Positions 11,585 to 24,074 of a stretch of 64,000 nt of DNA are shown here, in pieces. The DNA is taken from NCBI GenBank assembly GCA_024082115.1, contig JAMRYE010000011.1, forward strand, positions 2,108,001-2,172,000, given 5' to 3'. The translations under genes were made by a program, and so were the position numbers. The notes beneath the pieces were generated by a model. The model was not told the DNA's origin. It saw nothing but the letters and a program-made list of their open reading frames with translations, and did no database searches. Positions within the stretch are counted from its first letter, which is position 1; each line of letters starts with the position of its first letter. Source of the stretch: Rhinocladiella similis. Taxonomy: Eukaryota > Ascomycota > Eurotiomycetes > Chaetothyriales > Herpotrichiellaceae.

Positions 11585-12069
11585 GCACAAAGGCAAACGC
11601 AGAACTTGCGCGGATCATCAGCAAGTTGGACACCATGTCTATCGCGATGAAGAGGTGAGAATTGATGCGGCATGTCGATAGGTACAAGTAGTTGCTACCT
11701 GGTGGAAGAGGTTCTGGGTGCAGGTGTGAGGGTGCACACCTACCCGTTGGATCTGTAGAGGACGTGTTTGCCGGTCTAGAGGTTCGGAGTTTTTTGCTTA
11801 CTGCAAGGTCCGAGTCCTTATTAATTGGTGACTGGCTAGTCGTGCCAAGCTTAACTACAAATGTCGGGGCAGGTCAAGCGATGCACTTGTGGTCATTGCG
11901 ATGAGACGACGGCGACGCGAAGATAGTCCCCAAACAACATCCTGGACCCAAGAATCTGATCTTTAGCCCAGTCGGCGTCTTGAAAAACCCTCGACCATGG
12001 CAATCTGGTAGAACATCCATCGCCACTGTTATCAAAGCGTGCGACCAACCGATCTCCCTCGCAGCAAAT
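11585..12069. promoter_or_regulatory. Bidirectional promoter region between MLH3 and MED5
   Basis: A 485-bp gap between the ATGs of two divergent genes. It must contain both 5' UTRs and promoters. No clear TATA box or known operator was recognised. The Med5 frame is open upstream to a TTG at 11980 but has no earlier ATG. Confidence 0.55.
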
Positions 12070-15000
12070 ATGGCCATCAACAAATCACGAAAGCTGGTCC
12101 GCTACTGCCTATCACGCCGGCTTTCAGTACAGGAGTTTGGATCATTATTGCAAGTGTATTGCGATGAGGTATCTGGCAAGCTGTTGTTCAATGCGCTGGT
12201 CGATTGCCGACTTTCATTTTGCGCACCAGGAGATCCCCTTCTCTCACTATATCTCGAACACATTGGAATCACTGGCCTTCTTAACGTCTCAACTGCACTG
12301 CTCATCGTCATCAACAAATGGAACAAATCTAAGGAGTCACCGAATCTACACAATTTAAAGTGCTACAGCCGAATACTGCAGGACATTGTGATGGTGATAT
12401 TGTCCCCCAAGTACAAAGCTAGCTTTGACGACATACAAGCCTCCCTGCAATTATCCTCGAGGTGGCTAATATCCTTGACTCCTCAAGTGTCTCATGAATT
12501 GGATGAATCTATGGTCACGGCGAGAACTCATATTGTCGAAGCACTTGCATTTCTTGTCTCTTCTCTAGCTTCTAGTACTGCTGGCTGCGAGGCTCTTTCC
12601 GTCACCAATGCTCCAGACAGTGCGTCAGGGGAGGTGTCATCTGCTGTACAAGCACTACGGAGCTCAGTCAGACAATCTCTGGATCTTGCTCAGTATTCCA
12701 CGTTGTCAAGCCATCTTCTCAGTCGGATGAATGCCGTTCTCGATGTCCTGAACCAGGATGCATCGGTGGCTGGGGACTCCTCTGCTCAATTGACAGATAT
12801 TAGGACGATGCAGTTCGAGGCTCGTGTCCCCGAGACTCATATGGTCGCATCAAGTGCGGCGACAATACTTCATCTTACCGCTATGGTGCGTCACACTATG
12901 TTGGATGAGCTACGACACTGACAAAATAGCTTTCAACAGGATCAACAATTGACGATGGCGCCTTAGTCAATTATCTCTGCACTCGTCATCAGGTATGCAG
13001 CACAAATCCTTCAACTCATTGACGTAATGATCTTAGCTAACTATGGACAGAATGATTATCAGGCTGTTTTCTCGGATCTTTTCATTGTGTCATTCCACAT
13101 TTTGAGAGCACAATTCTCGAATGGAGGTGCCTCACTTTGTTATCAGCAATGTCGAGTGTTCGTGCAAAACAAGTTGCCGAGCCTCCTCTCCATGATATCT
13201 GCTTCATCTTTCAATAGCTTTGATACCGAGCAGACCATCGTCGAAGCATGGGCTCTAGTCGTGGTACAGCTATCAGGCCCGGAGCTCCCATCGGTGGGGT
13301 ATCGATTTCTCTACATCTGCTCCCTACATCGGTTGATCTCGCACTCAAGCAGCCTGCAACTAATTGGGAATGAGAACGCAATCTCAGGCATGAGCAAAGG
13401 TCTCTATTCGAAAGATGACCTCGTATCACAGGTAACCTCAAATCATACAAGAGGACCTAAACTGGTTGAAGAACTTATTCGAAGTGATGGGAATGCTGGG
13501 TCTATCAGTCATGCCTTGGTCGAAGTAACCTATCTGCACATGTCCGACTCCCACACACGCTGACGTCTCTTAGATTATGCAAAACTATTGCCGCAGCAAA
13601 GAAACCCAATACCTTAAGGACCTCTCAAATGCAATCATCCGAAGGCCGGCTGCAGTCAATTGTATTGCCCTATTCGTTCCCCCAAGCTTTTGGCTTGGCC
13701 CTATATGCACGCTATTAGACGAATGGCGATGGAATGAAATCCATGGTCAGAAGCTCAATCTAACTCACTCAAGGATGTTGCTAACATACCACAGGCGAAG
13801 CTCAACCTGTATACGATGACTTTGGCGCTGCCTTCCTGCTCATTCAAGTGTGTAAAGCACGCCTGGGTCTGTCTGAGTCTGACCTCGGCATTCGCAAGAA
13901 GGATGGGTTTTTGTCGGAGTTTTTCAATAATGCCGACGCGGACATTGACTTGGAAAATCTTTCAGAGGAAAGAAGAACACATCTTGGGAACTGGATCAAT
14001 GCACTCTACCTTGCAGAAGGACTGAGTGACGAACTGTTCACCAATTGCAGCCCACATGACTTCTACATTCTGATACCTACGCTACTCAGACAGTCCATAA
14101 CGGCTTACCAGCAGGACAAGCTCACTCAGGAATCTCTCAAGGCTGGCCTTGACTGTAAGCTACTCATGGTGTGATGGATTTCAACTGACGACGAACAGAT
14201 CTTTTGGAGCCGTTCCTCCTTCCGTCCCTGTTTTCGGCACTCAACTGGATCGCCAAAGTTCTTCAGGGAGACACCTTAGAAATTTCGTTCATCCTAGACG
14301 TTTTCATGAAGTTTTCCGGGAGCCTCGAGTCACGAGACATTCATGCTACGATCATATCCATGTGCGCAGGCAGTCTTGAAGAGCAAATAAAGTCAAAGCA
14401 GGGCCATGATGACACTAAGCTGAAAACCGCCAGCGAACAATTAACTCAGTACCCTAAGTTCTCCTTCTCGGTCAAGAGTCGATGGCTCAGCGACCATAAT
14501 AAGATCTCAAATGATCTACAACAGAGCGTCATAACGATGATTACCACCAACGAAGCGTTGCCCACTCCAGACTACTCGACCCCAGACATTCCATTGATGA
14601 TGCACACTGCTGTCGGAGTACTCGGTGCTCAAGGAACTCTACGAATACTTTTGAGGGTGCTTATTCAACTTAGCCATAGCCATGAATTTCTCTCTGCCGT
14701 CGACACAATTTCGACCATTGTTTGTACAGGTGACCGACAGCTAAAAGATGCATTACGAGTGCAGCACCAAAATCTGGGACGTGTTCTCAAAAATGAGTCA
14801 ATACTAGCTGAGGCGGTGGTTCGCCTGCACAGACAGGTCGAGGGCTATACAAATTTCCTTACAGTCCAGGACATGAATCTGAACGAGTTCACTTTTGCTC
14901 AACATCTCAGCAATATCGACACCGCGAACCCAAACCTTGACGGCGTCCCGACTTCAGCGGGACCGATGGATATCCAAATAGATCAAGATCAGGCCGACGG

Positions 15001-15136
15001 TATTGATCAGGTTCTCGACGAAGCTGCCGCACTAGGCAACATGGATGCGGAAGATGCCGACATGAACTTCGACGCTCTTTATGGGTTACAAAATAACGAC
15101 ATGGACTTGAATGACCTCGATCTTGATATGTTTTAG
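12070..15136 (+). CDS. MED5: Mediator of RNA polymerase II transcription subunit 5 (Med5/Nut1)
   Basis: Six exons: 12070-12885, 12930-12992, 13051-13524, 13574-13745, 13795-14154 and 14199-15136. Introns are 44-58 nt with GT donors and AG acceptors, and all phases agree; 940 aa. Med5 belongs to the Mediator tail and transmits activator signals to RNA polymerase II in the nucleus. Support: an N-terminal helical start (KLVRYCLSRRLSVQEF), the DDGALVNYLCTRHQNDY block, GNAGSISHALVE, PICTLLDEWRWNEIHGEA, DYLLEPFLLPSLFSALNWI, and an acidic Asp/Leu-rich tail ending DMDLNDLDLDMF. The length is typical of filamentous-fungal Med5. The start is the first ATG in frame. The small second exon (21 codons) is supported because it joins in frame and continues the homologous block. 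Confidence 0.88.
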
Positions 15137-15222
15137 AAGAATGTGTCTCCGATGGCCGTCTACAAGCATCTCCAGTGGCCCGATTGCGGAATGGTTGAGA
15201 GGGCTTGGAAACTTGAAATTGC

Positions 15223-16986
15223 TTATCGCAGACAGAATTCGGCACGTAGACGCTGTAAGGCCAAGTGCATAGCTTCCCGCTGTCCAGTGCCAAGATGTTT
15301 CAGTTTTACCAGGAAAGCCAGTGGAGGCTGAACTTGCAGTGTTGCAGGAACATTAATTCCACGAACATTTTGATCTTCTCCTTCACTCACTGCTCGAGAA
15401 GGCTGCGCTTGGCTGTGGCCACAACCATCGACATCTCCGAAAGCATAACTCAATGTCCCCAGGAAATCTAGAACAGTCTCCTGGAGAGCAGTAGTTTGCG
15501 ATTGTACAAGGGTGCTGTAATTCGAGTTTCGATACACTCGCGTCTCGTCCAGACTTGGCTTGTCAAGCTGTTCTAAAGCATCGATCAAGGCAGCATGTAG
15601 GCAGATCTTTGAAACAAAATATCTGTTCCAATGAAAGAAACCGTTCCAGGACAGGAACCAGTGACGCCGAAAAGGCGAATTAGCAGCCCAATGACCATGC
15701 CGTCGGCCCGGCAGGCTCTTTTCGTCAACACCATGTTGCGGCATCCATTCGGGCATATCACACCATCCAGCCACTTTCTCTTCAAGTCTCATGGCGGCTT
15801 TGACATATGCATCAACCAAGGTGTCTCGATCCAATGGTCGAGTTCGACAGAGAGAGATGAAATTCTTGATCCGAGCACGTAACTTCGAGACACCGTGGAA
15901 GAAACTGCGCAGTCGAGAGGAGGCGTTTGGCACGATCTGTACGGCTCTCGGAATTTGAGCCTCCAGCATCAGATACTCTTTAGATGGTTCTTCACTTTCA
16001 AACAAAGGTTTCCAATGCTAATCGACGTTAGTTTCGTACTATGATAGGCACGACAAGATCATTGTTACCATGGAGGAGAGAAGAACCTGATACAGATGCC
16101 GGCCTTCGGAAGTGGTGAATTGGTCATCGCCACGCATACGTAGAAGCATTCATGTGCCGTCAATATGTGTTTGCTGTGCCGATTCTTCGCCCAAGTTGAA
16201 CTGGCTTGAACCGGTGATGTTGGCAAGGAGCTGTTCCCTGTCAGATAAGTGTCCAGCATTACCCCAAAGAACGGCCCCTACCTCTCTGATACCTAATAAC
16301 CAGACAGCAACCAATGTCTCGTCTTTGAGACGCTGATCAGGATCGACTAACGCTGCGTTAACTCCTGACACAGCCTTAGCATACTCGAAATCGACAATAT
16401 TGCGCATATCAACTGTCGGTGATCGGTTCGCAAGATTGACAATTCCAACAGCCCGCATGGCAGCGTACAGATATGATTGGTGGTCGACCTTTGAGAGGAT
16501 GGTGGGGAGGAAAGAAAAAGTGTCATTGCCGTAGAGGATTCGAGAATGAACATCCAGCTGGAAGAGCGAATACCAGACTGCTTGTTCTGTCACGTCTTTA
16601 GGAAGATTGCCCATAGATACTGGGATTTGAGAATATCTGCTAGAAAATTCGAGGACCGAATCACTTTGAGCAGCGTCGCTTTCTTCCGACTCGATAGATG
16701 CAGTCTTAGCACCGTAACGATTTGTTGGTAGGCTGTCGGTAGAACTGTGCCTCGATACTCCTGGCGTAGATACGAAGACAGTAGGTCGAATGGAGCCATA
16801 ACCCGGGGGGCGGTAACCTGGACAAGGCCGCTTGAGCCTGACACAGTTACGACACCCAGGTCTGCCTTCGTCGCACTAGATTTGAGTAAGTCGTTTCGCA
16901 CTGAACATGAGACCGCTGCGGCTAACCTTTACCCTCCGCTGGCGACACAAACCGCAGCCCGTACTTGGACGTCCAATGTTTCCCAT
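15223..16986 (-). pseudogene. Zn2Cys6 fungal transcription factor interrupted by one in-frame TGA
   Basis: Exons 16986-16927, 16875-16069 and 16017-15223 with 51-nt introns give 554 codons. The zinc cluster (Cys 11, 14, 21, 28, 31, 38) is restored only by removing the first intron. It is followed by a C-terminal effector region with LDVHSRILYGNDTF, the helix DETLVAVWLLGIRE, then HIDGT, TGA at 16152-16150, and MLLRMRGDDQF. Reading frame, splice sites and sequence are otherwise intact on both sides, and the usual family block here (H-D-G-x-x-x-L-x-x-x-R-G) runs straight through the stop. No GT/AG pair can splice out the TGA. It is therefore a young nonsense pseudogene, a truncated allele, or a base-call error. 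Architecture and first-intron position match the regulator at 50072-51657, suggesting paralogues. Only 86 bp separate it from the convergent MED5 end. Confidence 0.8.
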
Positions 16987-18325
16987 CCAGATAGAATGGC
17001 TCCTGTCAGTCTCTGACTTCAAGGTCGGCTAGCTGTGAGCGTAGCTTTCGGGTAGGTCGTATTCTCGGGACTGTTGAGGAAGTGTCATTGCTGACAGCAG
17101 CTACATTGATATAGAGACCGACAACGGGTAGAAATCGAAGATATAAAAACATACCGAAACACTAGTAACTCAGCCTCGCTGTTCGCTATGGTCCGCGGGC
17201 ATCAACAACTCACCTCAAAGAGTGCAGTCCAGCGTGGCAACAGCCGTGTTGCATCTGCATACTCGGCTGCGTTGAGTTGATACAGGGCGGACACTTCTCA
17301 GGTTGTCCACACTGAAAGGCACTCAGCAGTAACTCCCACGCCTGTGCCGCTTAGAATGTTGTAGGATTTACGACAACGTGAAAGCTGAGCAGCCTCGTCT
17401 CAAGGCTTGAAGAGATGAAGTTACCAACAGACGCACCTCGCATGGCTAGCCCAGATGAGCTAGTAGAGCCGACATTCGAGGAAAATGCGGCCCAATAACA
17501 AGGCCGAGGTACCTGAGAGCATTTTAGCCGCCACACGAAAGACTGAGATTTCCCGAAAGGCGGGCGGTGCTTTGCTTAGGTAGAGGCCCAAAATACTACC
17601 AAAGGGGATGTGCTCCGTATGTTCATGACATATTGGGAAATCTGGCGGAGATAGTAAGTTGTGAGTTGGCTTAGAGGAGTGTAACGATGGATCTGTTGCA
17701 CACTGAAACCACTTGTCTGCAGGACCGTGAACTAGTTGCGGATCACCTACTCCATATCACAACGGCAATGTAAGTTCGGCGTGTATTCCGGATACTATTA
17801 ATGGTCCTTGCAACTGAGTACGCATACATGACTTCGATGTCTACAGCCGTACTCAGCTGAAGATTTCTGTATGCATACAACGTACTCTTTCTCTTCGTAT
17901 GACGAACGCCCTCTCTATCTGACTGCGTTCTTCTCGTAGAAGCCCACCTACACCGTCGAGGGATTTTCGCTTGTGGCTCCCCCTTTGGCTACTTCGTAGG
18001 GAAACCGACTTGATGTGACCTTTCCTCGGTTTCAATAGGGCAACTCCAGACATGTTCTCTTCGTTGACACCCAGGATCCTGCAACTGCTCATATAGCCTT
18101 GGTTTCGATCATCGATGGCCCAGAAACAACGTGAGAAGTGGTCTGATGACTTCCTCGGTACTTGAAGAGAGGACCAGAGAGAACGATGGTAGGATATGGG
18201 GAAATTCACGAGTGGATCTTCAAGGCACCGATTTAATTGACTTATCTCTCAGGATGCACAGCTACTGCAGAGAACGAGTCAAGTCTGTATGTCTAAGGCA
18301 AGGCCATGGAGTCTTTTCCTGCTTC
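16987..18325. other. Intergenic, 1.3 kb, no supported gene
   Basis: Upstream flank of the broken Zn2Cys6 gene and 3' flank of the metallo-beta-lactamase-fold gene. A 118-codon minus-strand ORF (17853-18209) and a 61-codon ORF (17351-17536) show no domain. No repeat or RNA gene was recognised. Confidence 0.5.
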
Positions 18326-19438
18326 TCAAAACGAGAATTTTGTGCCGACAGTTGAAGGGGCGAGCTTGCCTGGCATCATTTTCTCAATCTCAACTTTAGC
18401 TCGCCAACCTGAGCAGTGACCGGGCATCAGAATATCAGGGTTGAGATCTCGTAAGTCAGCCACAGTTTCTTTGACCCATGCTTCATTAGGACCGACGAGA
18501 TGATACCCGCCAATTACAGCATGTAATTTTGCGGTTCCACCGAGCTGCAGAGCGTGCTTCACCACGTTGACCACTCCAGCATGGCTACAGCCTGTAAACA
18601 CCACGAGTCCTTTACCTAGGAATTTGTTAACTGGTAAAGGTCGAACGATTCTGCATGGGGCCATACCTTTCACATTGCACATCAAGAAGCGCTCGTCAAG
18701 AATGAGCTCATCACTCTCCCAACTACTGGTATCTTGATTGAATCTCATGCCTCGCTTGAACCCCACCTCGTAGCTGGTAACCCTGGGGATTTCTCCAGAA
18801 ACCAAGAACATATCATCAAGAACAGCATGAGGCTTATCGTTCTTGACCACAGTAGCACCCGCCGCCTCAATCTCAGCGAAGGTCGGATCGGCTTCTAGTG
18901 ATACCGGTCCGGCAGGGCCTAGAAAGCCTCGATAGTGTGGTCGATCAGGATGAAGATCAACAACGACAGGACTGTCTGGAGGTCTTGCCCCATTGATTAT
19001 GGAAATGGCTTTCAGCATCCCACCAGAATGGTCTCGATGCCAATGAGATAGTTGCACAAGTTCAACCGAACCGATGTCAGCTCTTAAGCGCCTTGCATTG
19101 AGCTCCCAGATGTGACCTTCCGGAGCCGTGTCGAAGAGCATCGTTCGGCGCTTATCGTCTTTGGTTGCAGTCTAATCACCATAAGCTGCGGTTATGTTAT
19201 CGGTCACTATTCTCACAATCATCAATGATAGACCATGAGAGCCGCAGCACAGGTTGTCCATCCTGATCTCGAACCCAGCGCCGCCTCTCTCTGCATGTTG
19301 AAGTGGTGCACGAAGGGCAACATCGGCTAATTGGCCACCAACTGTCAAACCAGGTACTTGGTATGACGAGATGGGATCAAGCTCATTATCGACAATGACC
19401 AACACTTCCAAACTATCGATTTCAGCGAGTTGAGCCAT
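18326..19438 (-). CDS. Metallo-beta-lactamase-fold hydrolase
   Basis: Exons 19438-19217 and 19171-18326 flank a 45-nt intron (GTGAGA donor, GATTAG acceptor); 355 aa. The metal site SHWHRDHSGG gives His117, His119, Asp121 and His122. GCSHAGVVN and GGYHLVG provide further ligand-type His residues, and MPGHCSGW lies near the C-terminus. The layout resembles the MBL subgroup that includes dihydropteroate-synthase-like 7,8-dihydropterin MBL proteins. There is no signal peptide, so it is probably cytosolic. Its substrate cannot be read from sequence. It is divergent from a BBE-type FAD oxidase across 371 bp, which may mean co-regulation. The start is the first ATG of the 5' exon, and splicing is needed to complete the fold's N-terminal strands. 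Confidence 0.83.
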
Positions 19439-19809
19439 GTTGCTACTCTTAGAATGCTGAAGCCGACAAATTTTGGGGCTTGGTTGGAAGTGTCGAGATT
19501 CTCCATTTATGTTCCATGATTGACGACGGTATCGGGTTTCACAGGAGCCGAGGGAAGCAAAGTTGGGGAGTTATACGGTTCGGTGTGGGCCTGACCTCTT
19601 GGTAAGGACGAATTCGAGCGAGACCTGCACCACCAGGGTACAGTGACATGTTGGCCATTACGAGGAGCATAGTAAGCCTTACATTTGGGGGCCGTTTGCT
19701 GGTACGCCTGAAAGTCTAGGCATTTTTCTCCAGTACTTCACAATATTCCAACTACCAATACTCTCCAAACCAGGGAGAGTGAGGTGCGGTGCACAGCGAG
19801 TACGAGAAG
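19439..19809. promoter_or_regulatory. Bidirectional promoter region between MBL-fold and FAD-oxidase genes
   Basis: A 371-bp gap between divergent ATGs. The two genes probably share upstream elements. No specific operator was recognised. Confidence 0.45.
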
Positions 19810-21362
19810 ATGGAGCTCGGCAAGATCAAAGACCTCCTGAAAGCGGAGGAAGTCTTTAGTCCAAACTCGCCGCAATATGAAGAGCAGTCTCGAACTTGGG
19901 CGGCGCAATGCAATAAGAAGCCTCGCATTGTGGTGCGACCTAGAGACCTAACAACACTGAGCACTCTGATTGCGTACTTGAACCAGTCCGACCTAGAATT
20001 TGCCGTCAGGTGTACCGGAGTCGGGAACGCATCTTCGAAGGACATTCTTGTTTCGCTGACCAGCTTCAAGTCTTTCAGTTTTGACGCCCAAGATGAAACC
20101 ATCACATTCGGTGCAGGGCATAATTGGGGCGAGATTGATCGCAAGGTTGAAGAGTATGCCCCTGGATATGCTGCTGTTGGTGCAAGGTGTACATATGTTG
20201 GAGTGGGAGGCTCGATCATCCATGGTGGTCAAAGCTGGCTAAGCTCGGAGTATGGCCTTTCCAGCGACCCCCAAAATTTAATAGATGCACAGGTGGTCAA
20301 AATGGACGGTAGTATCGTCTGGGCAACAGAAGAGCCGGATCTCATGTGGGCATTGAGAGGAGGCGGAGGCGGCTTTGGTGTTGTTACTGCGTACAAGATG
20401 AGGGTTTACAACTACCCATCCTCTGTATACTGTGGTCAGATTGTCTATCCGGCCGATGCACTCCCCGATCTGGCCCGCGAAGTGCCGGCGTTTGCAGCTC
20501 GGTGTTCTGATCCCAAGGTGGCCTTGCATCTATACTGCTTGAATCTGAGTATGGGCACTTACGCGGGTAACGAGACCAAACCAGGTCTTGCAATTTTTGC
20601 GTACGATGCTCATGGCGAAGAACATGGAAGAAGCGAAGAAGGCTTCAAGTGGGCACTGGACATAAAAGGAGCAATGGACATGACTAAGGCGGTGAATATT
20701 CGACAAGTTAACGAGGGCTTCGGTAAGTCCAATCTCGCGGCTTGGGTAATGCTTTTGGCTCATGAGGGTTTACAGACAGCTTGAAAGCCACGATGGGTGT
20801 CACAAATACGTGGCAATGCGGTGCTACATTGTCTTCGATTGATGAAGATTTGATACTGCGTGCTTGGAAATGGTATCTTGACCTTGTGCATAGGGACACA
20901 GACCTAGCCAGGAGCACGTATGTGCTGATCGAAATGATGCAGAAGGTATGTTTAATGTGATTCGATGTAGAAAACATGTATTGCTCATCATTTGTGCAGG
21001 CAGCTTATCAGTCTCTTGAGTATCCTAGCAAAGAAACTGCCTGGCCACATACAAGAAACCAGCATAATCTGCAGATGGGAGCAGGCCGAATCCCTGGTTC
21101 CGCAGAGGGTGATGCTATAGGATATCAAGCCCTGGCAGAGGGTCCATTCGAGATCAAGGCGAAACACACGAAAGCGGACTACTTTCCAAACTTTCTCGAG
21201 GGATTTGTCGATCCAAAGGAGGTGAGTGTTCTGCTTCGACGCGGAGAGGATTGGTAACTGGCGTTAACGTACGCATAGGTTTTTGGCGAGAATTGGCCGA
21301 GACTCGTTGAGATCAAAAAGAAGTACGACCCAAATAACAAGCTGGGTGGGGTTTTCGGTTAG
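19810..21362 (+). CDS. FAD-linked oxidase of the PCMH/berberine-bridge (BBE) type
   Basis: Exons 19810-20722, 20776-20945, 21000-21221 and 21279-21362; introns of 53, 54 and 57 nt; 462 aa. The N-terminal FAD-binding PCMH domain is seen as RPRDLTTLSTLIAYL, TFGAGHNWGEID and VGVGGSIIHGGQSWLSSEYG with DPQNLIDAQVV. It is followed by LMWALRGGGGGFGVV and a C-terminal BBE-like segment ending LVEIKKKYDPNNKLGG. Family members oxidise alcohols, amines or sugars with O2. The usual RxGGH(S/G) loop carrying the covalent FAD His reads RCTGVGNASSKD, so this His is absent and FAD is probably held differently. No signal peptide is visible. ATG 19810 is the first ATG; the frame opens a few codons upstream at a GTG. 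Substrate unknown. Confidence 0.85.
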
Positions 21363-22373
21363 CAGCATCGAGAGAAGGATAGCGAGAAGAAGGTAGTTCT
21401 GTTGTTCGGGAGATGTGCTCGAGCGACTGGGCTCACTGGCGATTGGTCCAGGATAAACGACAGTCTGTGGAAGAGACGAATGACTTACTGAACCACCAAG
21501 CGACTTTATTCCATCTATCTTATCACCGAGAAAGAAAGCGGCGTTCTTGATGGCTGGATCGAACGGGAAGAGTCTCTAGTCAATGACCAAGACGTCTCAA
21601 TGTAGTTGAGTTCGGCGTGGTGGTAAGGTTGAAGACTCGACCCGCTACTCTCGTGAATTTGAGGTTGCCAGGCGAGCCATTACACCAACCGCCGGCGTAT
21701 TTGATAAGGGCAAGACATCCATTCCTCCTTGCTGGCGAAAGAACCAAAAGGGTTTCCTGTAGTATTTTATCTCTTGATAAAATACCTGCTGGCGCAAAAT
21801 GTAGCGATCTACTAAGGAAGCTGTGTCAAAACACTGGGTAGTCGTATCGCATTTCGTCAATCGCTTATATGGGCTTGAAGTTTACCATATACTGTACCTC
21901 ACAGCGGAAGCAGGCTCCGCCGACTTAGCAATTGCTGGTCGTTAGAAGACAACTGCCGTGCTCGCTAGTCAACCTAAACGACAAACCAAACCTCGGCCGA
22001 CTGAAGTAAGTCATGACCCTGCTGATTTTGATTTCTACCATTCGTCAATGGGAGAGATAACGCGGGGGCCCAACCCGCAACGGAGGTGCCTTAGTCTGAC
22101 ATGTTACTCCTCGGACTGATCGTTCCCTCTGTCTGGGCAGATCTTGATGCAAGTCACGTAGGTGCCCATGGACACTAAAGTGCCCATTTCGCTTATAGCA
22201 TCGCCGTCATCTCAGAAACAGGCCGACTAACATAGAAGAGAAACCAGCTCGCCAAATTGCAAGGTTATGACAGATCAGGAGTCTGAACATTGTGCATCAG
22301 ATCTATCCGTGACTACTCTCCCACACGTTCTGCTTCAGAAAGTCACGAGTAACAGCACATAGCTAACGAGACC
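21363..22373. other. Intergenic, 1 kb
   Basis: Lies between the FAD oxidase and nitrilase genes, both on the plus strand, and so holds the nitrilase promoter. A tRNA-like A-box/B-box pair on the minus strand near 21625-21700 was examined and rejected. Nothing else was recognised. Confidence 0.5.
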
Positions 22374-23465
22374 ATGTCAACCCCCAACAACAAAACTGTC
22401 AAGATCGCCACAATACAGGCCGAGCCTGTCTGGAACGACCTCCAAGGTAGCGTCGATAGAGTCATTGGCCTGATCAGAGAAGCTGGCGATAATGGAGCCA
22501 ATATCCTCGGCTTTCCTGAATTGTACATTCCTGGCTATCCATGGTATGTGAGAAATCCGACTACGTCTGGTCTGGAGCTGTATGGTCACTAAATATTAGC
22601 AGGGCCATCTGGTCCCAGTCGGTCGGCGACTGCGCTGCCTTTATGAACGAGTATTTCCGAAACTCCCTTGTCAGAGAGTCACCCGAGATGGATCGTATCC
22701 GGAGTGCTGTCCGTGAAGCTGGCGTCTTTATCGTCTTGGGCTACAGCGAGCGTTTCAACGGGAGCATCTATATTGCACAGGTAAGCGGTCTATACCACTC
22801 TCACCTCAGGTAAGAAAACTAACCAGAAGTAGTCCTTTATCGACCCAACTGGAAGCATTGTTCACCACCGCCGCAAGATTAAACCCACACACGTTGAACG
22901 TGCATACTTTGGTGACGGGCAGACCGATAGCCTGACCACGACAACGCAGAACCCCTTTGGCAACATTTCAGGCCTCAACTGCTGGGAGCATGCACAGCCT
23001 CTCCTTCGCTACTACACTTACTGGCAGAACACCGACATTCACGTAGCTAGCTGGCCGCTATTTTGGGATCCGCCTAACGAGGAGTGGCCATGGCACAGCA
23101 GTCCCGAAGCGTCTAGTCGCTTCTCGCAAGTCATGGCCATGGAAGGCGCATGTTTTGTCATGACCGCTACACAGATTATGACCGAAAAGAACGCGAAAAA
23201 ATGCCTTGTCGACAACTACCCATATATTCGCACACCTGGTGGTGGATTCAGTATGATATATGGGCCTGACGGTAAGGAGTTAGTGCTGTCAATAGATCCT
23301 GGCAAAGAGGGGATTCTGTATGTCGACGTTGATCTCAGCGCTAGGGATGTGGCCAAACATATGTTGGACACCGTTGGTCACTACTCCCGACCCGATCTAC
23401 TCAGTCTCCAGGTTACAAAGCATGGTGCAAAGTTTCCCGGATCCCAAGTCCACTTTCTGGAGTGA
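22374..23465 (+). CDS. Nitrilase-family carbon-nitrogen hydrolase
   Basis: Exons 22374-22543, 22603-22780 and 22833-23465; introns of 59 and 52 nt; 326 aa. The catalytic triad is visible: Glu49 in GFPELYIPGYPW, Lys131 in RRKIKPTHVER and Cys166 in GLNCWEHAQPL. Also present are the Nit-type SFIDPTG and HYSRPDLLSL near the C-terminus. Family knowledge: fungal members of this type hydrolyse organic nitriles to acids, or HCN to formamide (cyanide hydratase), and form spiral oligomers in the cytosol. Length is slightly short of typical cyanide hydratases (about 350-370 aa), so nitrilase is favoured; the choice is inference. True ATG start. No break seen. Confidence 0.88.
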
Positions 23466-24074
23466 ACATACACCCGAGAATCGGAAAGACATTAATGTTA
23501 ATTCCATAGACTTCGGAATAAGTAGGCTCAGGAGAAGAAGAAAGACAATACTAGTAGCGCGCAGAGATGGTTTAAAGATCATGCTACCTTTCAGTCATTG
23601 ATTACACAGTCCGATTAGCCACTCATTTAACTACATGATAGTATATCCGAGAGAGCGCTTGGTAAGAAAAGAATCTCTGCTCACAGGACCTCCGGATTCG
23701 CCGATCGAGACCTAGTGCAATGGCACCCCGTTTTCCCTTATGATATGATGAGCGCAAGGACCGCGGCCTCTCCGGAAGAATTGGCTCTACCGGCATCGAT
23801 ATGTTCTGTTGTACTCAGTTTGCGAGAGAGAGACACATTGCCCATGATGAGTGCATTCCATACGCTCCCCATTTTAGGTGTCATTCCTAATAGCCTGGAT
23901 CTTATCATTTTGGATGTCAAAGGCGTAGGAATGAGATGAGGCCATAGGAAATAGCAGTAGCTTGTTTTTGTATCATTCCGGCGCTTCGGACCTGGAACCT
24001 TTCAGGCCTCATTCACTCGTCTGATGGGGGTTGGCTATAACTGGCCTTGTTGTATCATATTCGCATATGATTAC
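23466..24074. other. Intergenic, downstream of nitrilase; no intact gene
   Basis: Only short stop-riddled frames are present. Minus-strand frames between about 23740 and 24070 may continue the degenerate oxidoreductase relic next door, but I cannot align them to a family. Confidence 0.4.

Noticed and set aside
16150..16152. Selenocysteine or canonical readthrough at the TGA
   Set aside because: Fungi of this kind lack selenocysteine insertion, and the downstream context (ATGC) is not the CTA readthrough context; a nonsense change is simpler.
21620..21710. tRNA-like signal on the minus strand (A-box-like TGGTGTAATGG and B-box-like GGTCGAGTC about 44 nt apart)
   Set aside because: The T-stem and acceptor stem do not pair, so no cloverleaf can form; treated as chance or a long-dead tRNA relic.
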